A stretch of DNA of 64,000 bases from NCBI GenBank assembly GCA_040751755.1, contig JBFMHC010000039.1, forward strand, positions 1 to 64,000. Reading direction: 5' to 3'. A program made the translations under genes and the position numbers. Within the stretch, counting starts at the first letter, position 1. Every line of letters starts with the position of its first letter. The notes beneath the pieces are model-generated. The model was given only the letters and a program-made list of their open reading frames with translations, was not told the DNA's origin and ran no database searches. This document shows, one piece after another, positions 62,762 to 64,000 of the stretch. The stretch is from PFJX01 sp040751755. Its GTDB lineage: Bacteria; Pseudomonadota; Gammaproteobacteria; Burkholderiales; Thiobacillaceae.

Positions 62762-63376
62762 TCAGGAGAACAGCTCCACATCGCCGGCGATGCTGGAGGT
62801 GGTGAGGCGCTGGCCGTAATCCTTCTCGCGCTCGATGATGGTGTTGTTGTGCACCGACTTGAGCTTGCGCACCATCACCCGACCGGTCGCGGGCCAGTAG
62901 TAGACCTTGCGCGGATACAGGTCGAGCAGGTCCTGCGCCACGACCCGGATGCGTTCGTTCTGCAGGTATTCGAGCACGAAGTCGCTGTTCTTCTGCCCCA
63001 CGTTCACGGTGGTGAAGCCGCGCAGCACCGCGCCGCCGCCGAACACCTTGGCCTCCAGGCTGGAACGGTTGGCGCCCAGTTTCACCAGCTGGTTGATCAG
63101 CATCTCCATGGCGTAGCCGCCGTAACGCGCGGAGGCGGAGAGCGGGTTGTGCTCGTCGCCGCCGCCCTCCGGCAGCATGAAGTGGTTCATGCCGCCGATG
63201 CCGCTGCGCGGGTCGCGGATGCAGGCCGAGACGCAGGAGCCGAGCACCGTCACCAGCAGCATGTTGCGCCCGGTCACGTAGTACTCGCCGGGCAGGATCT
63301 TCGCCGCCTCGATGTCGAAGTTGCGGTCGTAATAGTGGTTGGGGGCGAGGACCTCTTCATAGCCGTGCTGACTCAT
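62762..63376 (-). CDS. cheD: Chemoreceptor glutamine deamidase CheD
   Basis: 204 residues. Catalytic Cys in TVLGSCVSACI and His in GGMNHFMLPEG; KVFGGGAVL later. ATG 63376 overlaps the cheR stop (ATGA); the longer in-frame reading is cheR sequence in another frame. Confidence 0.94.
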   Translation of the reverse strand: MSQHGYEEVLAPNHYYDRNFDIEAAKILPGEYYVTGRNMLLVTVLGSCVSACIRDPRSGIGGMNHFMLPEGGGDEHNPLSASARYGGYAMEMLINQLVKLGANRSSLEAKVFGGGAVLRGFTTVNVGQKNSDFVLEYLQNERIRVVAQDLLDLYPRKVYYWPATGRVMVRKLKSVHNNTIIEREKDYGQRLTTSSIAGDVELFS

Positions 63377-64000
63377 CGGGCGCGAACTCCCTTGTGTTCG
63401 ACGTGTTCGTAGACCGTCTGGCCGCGCAGGCTGAACAGGTCGGCGGCGTGGTAGAGGGCCTCGGAGTGGCCGACGAACAGCAGGCCGTCGGGCTTCAGCA
63501 AGGGCTTCATCTTCTTCAGGATGTTGTACTGCGTCGGCTTGTCGAAGTAGATCATGACATTGCGGCAGAAGATCGCATCCAGGGGCGCGGAGACCGGATA
63601 GCGGGCGTCCAGCAGGTTGAGCTGGAAGAAGTCGATCATGGCGCGCAGTTCCGGCTTGGCGCGCGCCATGCCCTCCTTGTCGCCCGTCCCCTTGAGGAAG
63701 AACTGCCGCTGCTGCGCCGCGCTCAGCTTCTGCAGGCGCTCCAGCGGATAGACCCCGTCCTGGCCCTTTTTCAGCACGTTGGTGTCGAGGTCGGAGGCGA
63801 GCACCTTGACGGGGGCGTGGAAGCCGCCGAACGCCTCCACCGCGGTCATGGCGATCGAGTAGGGCTCCTCGCCGGTGCTGGCGGCGGAACACCAGATGGT
63901 CACCGGGCGGTCGCGCCGCGTCTTGAGGAAGTCCTTGAGGATGTGGAAGTGGTGCGCCTCGCGGAAGAAGTCGGTGAGGTTGGTGGTGAGCGAATTGACG
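63373..64000 (-). CDS. cheR: Chemotaxis methyltransferase CheR (5' end beyond window)
   Basis: At least 208 residues, open to the right edge. NLTDFFREAHHF joins the N-terminal domain to the SAM-binding domain (WCSAASTGEEPYSIAM, SDLDTNVLKKG, IFCRNVMIYFD, GHSEAL). Methylates receptor glutamates, opposing CheB. The N-terminal ~65 residues lie outside. Confidence 0.94.
   Translation of the reverse strand, partial: VNSLTTNLTDFFREAHHFHILKDFLKTRRDRPVTIWCSAASTGEEPYSIAMTAVEAFGGFHAPVKVLASDLDTNVLKKGQDGVYPLERLQKLSAAQQRQFFLKGTGDKEGMARAKPELRAMIDFFQLNLLDARYPVSAPLDAIFCRNVMIYFDKPTQYNILKKMKPLLKPDGLLFVGHSEALYHAADLFSLRGQTVYEHVEHKGVRAR

Overview
The window reads as chromosome from a GC-rich betaproteobacterium. 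Coding density is high, starts are often ATGA-coupled, and the gene neighbourhoods (sdhCDAB-sdhE, torF-glnK-amtB, phoB-phoR, EIIA-Man/HPr/EI, hslV after a STAS-domain gene, regB-regA) are those of Burkholderiales, Rhodocyclales and Nitrosomonadales. An uptake-type hydrogenase and a TCA operon without citrate synthase or 2-oxoglutarate dehydrogenase between sdhE and zapE would fit a (facultative) chemolithotroph, but I cannot name the genus.

Layout. 1-1160: low-GC tail of an integron gene-cassette array, with one clear attC. 1190-5036: DMT exporter, gltX, zapE, sdhE. 5044-10250: sdhB-A-D-C, a malic enzyme and a GntR regulator in one leftward operon behind a perfect operator palindrome. 10371-16583: leftward hybO-A-B-C-hupE-hybD hydrogenase operon. 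16879-16954: tRNA-Phe. 17149-22941: rightward housekeeping genes (DUF971, fructosamine kinase, rpmE, glycosyltransferase-like protein, mobA, yidD, STAS protein, hslV). 22946-24723: RegA/RegB redox two-component system. 25057-28410: low-GC restriction-modification island (RHH regulator, m5C methyltransferase, putative nuclease, Vsr). 28611-41611: a ten-gene leftward nitrogen operon behind a sigma-54 promoter (ABC transporter, creatininase-like hydrolase, type III glutamine synthetase, NikR-like regulator, two urea-carboxylase-associated proteins, biotin carboxylase, allophanate hydrolase). 41832-44314: copper receptor and PCu(A)C chaperone. 44380-47730: phoU, a small membrane protein, Nudix/ThiE-like fusion, M48 lipoprotein protease, ubiK. 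47897-50627: sigma-54-linked torF-glnK-amtB. 50691-52836: phoB-phoR with a Pho box. 52793-56991: HIT protein and a giant FAD/Fe-S oxidoreductase. 57114-59521: EIIA-Man, HPr, EI. 59533-64000: HsbR/HsbA-type partner-switch pair and cheB-cheD-cheR.

How the parts work together. The nitrogen operon is best read as import and breakdown of guanidine rather than urea: carboxylation, deimination by the two associated proteins, allophanate hydrolysis, and capture of the ammonium by the glutamine synthetase. It shares sigma-54 promoter architecture with torF-glnK-amtB. RegBA, the hydrogenase and the sdh operon form a redox and energy module.

The most unusual observations are: two ~121-bp palindromic elements inside the nitrogen operon whose outer stems covary and abut stop codons; a REP-type element inserted in frame in the carboxylase; an RM operon led by an RHH regulator with its own operator; a RegB with valine in place of the redox cysteine; a NikR-like protein missing two nickel ligands; and an hslV without hslU.
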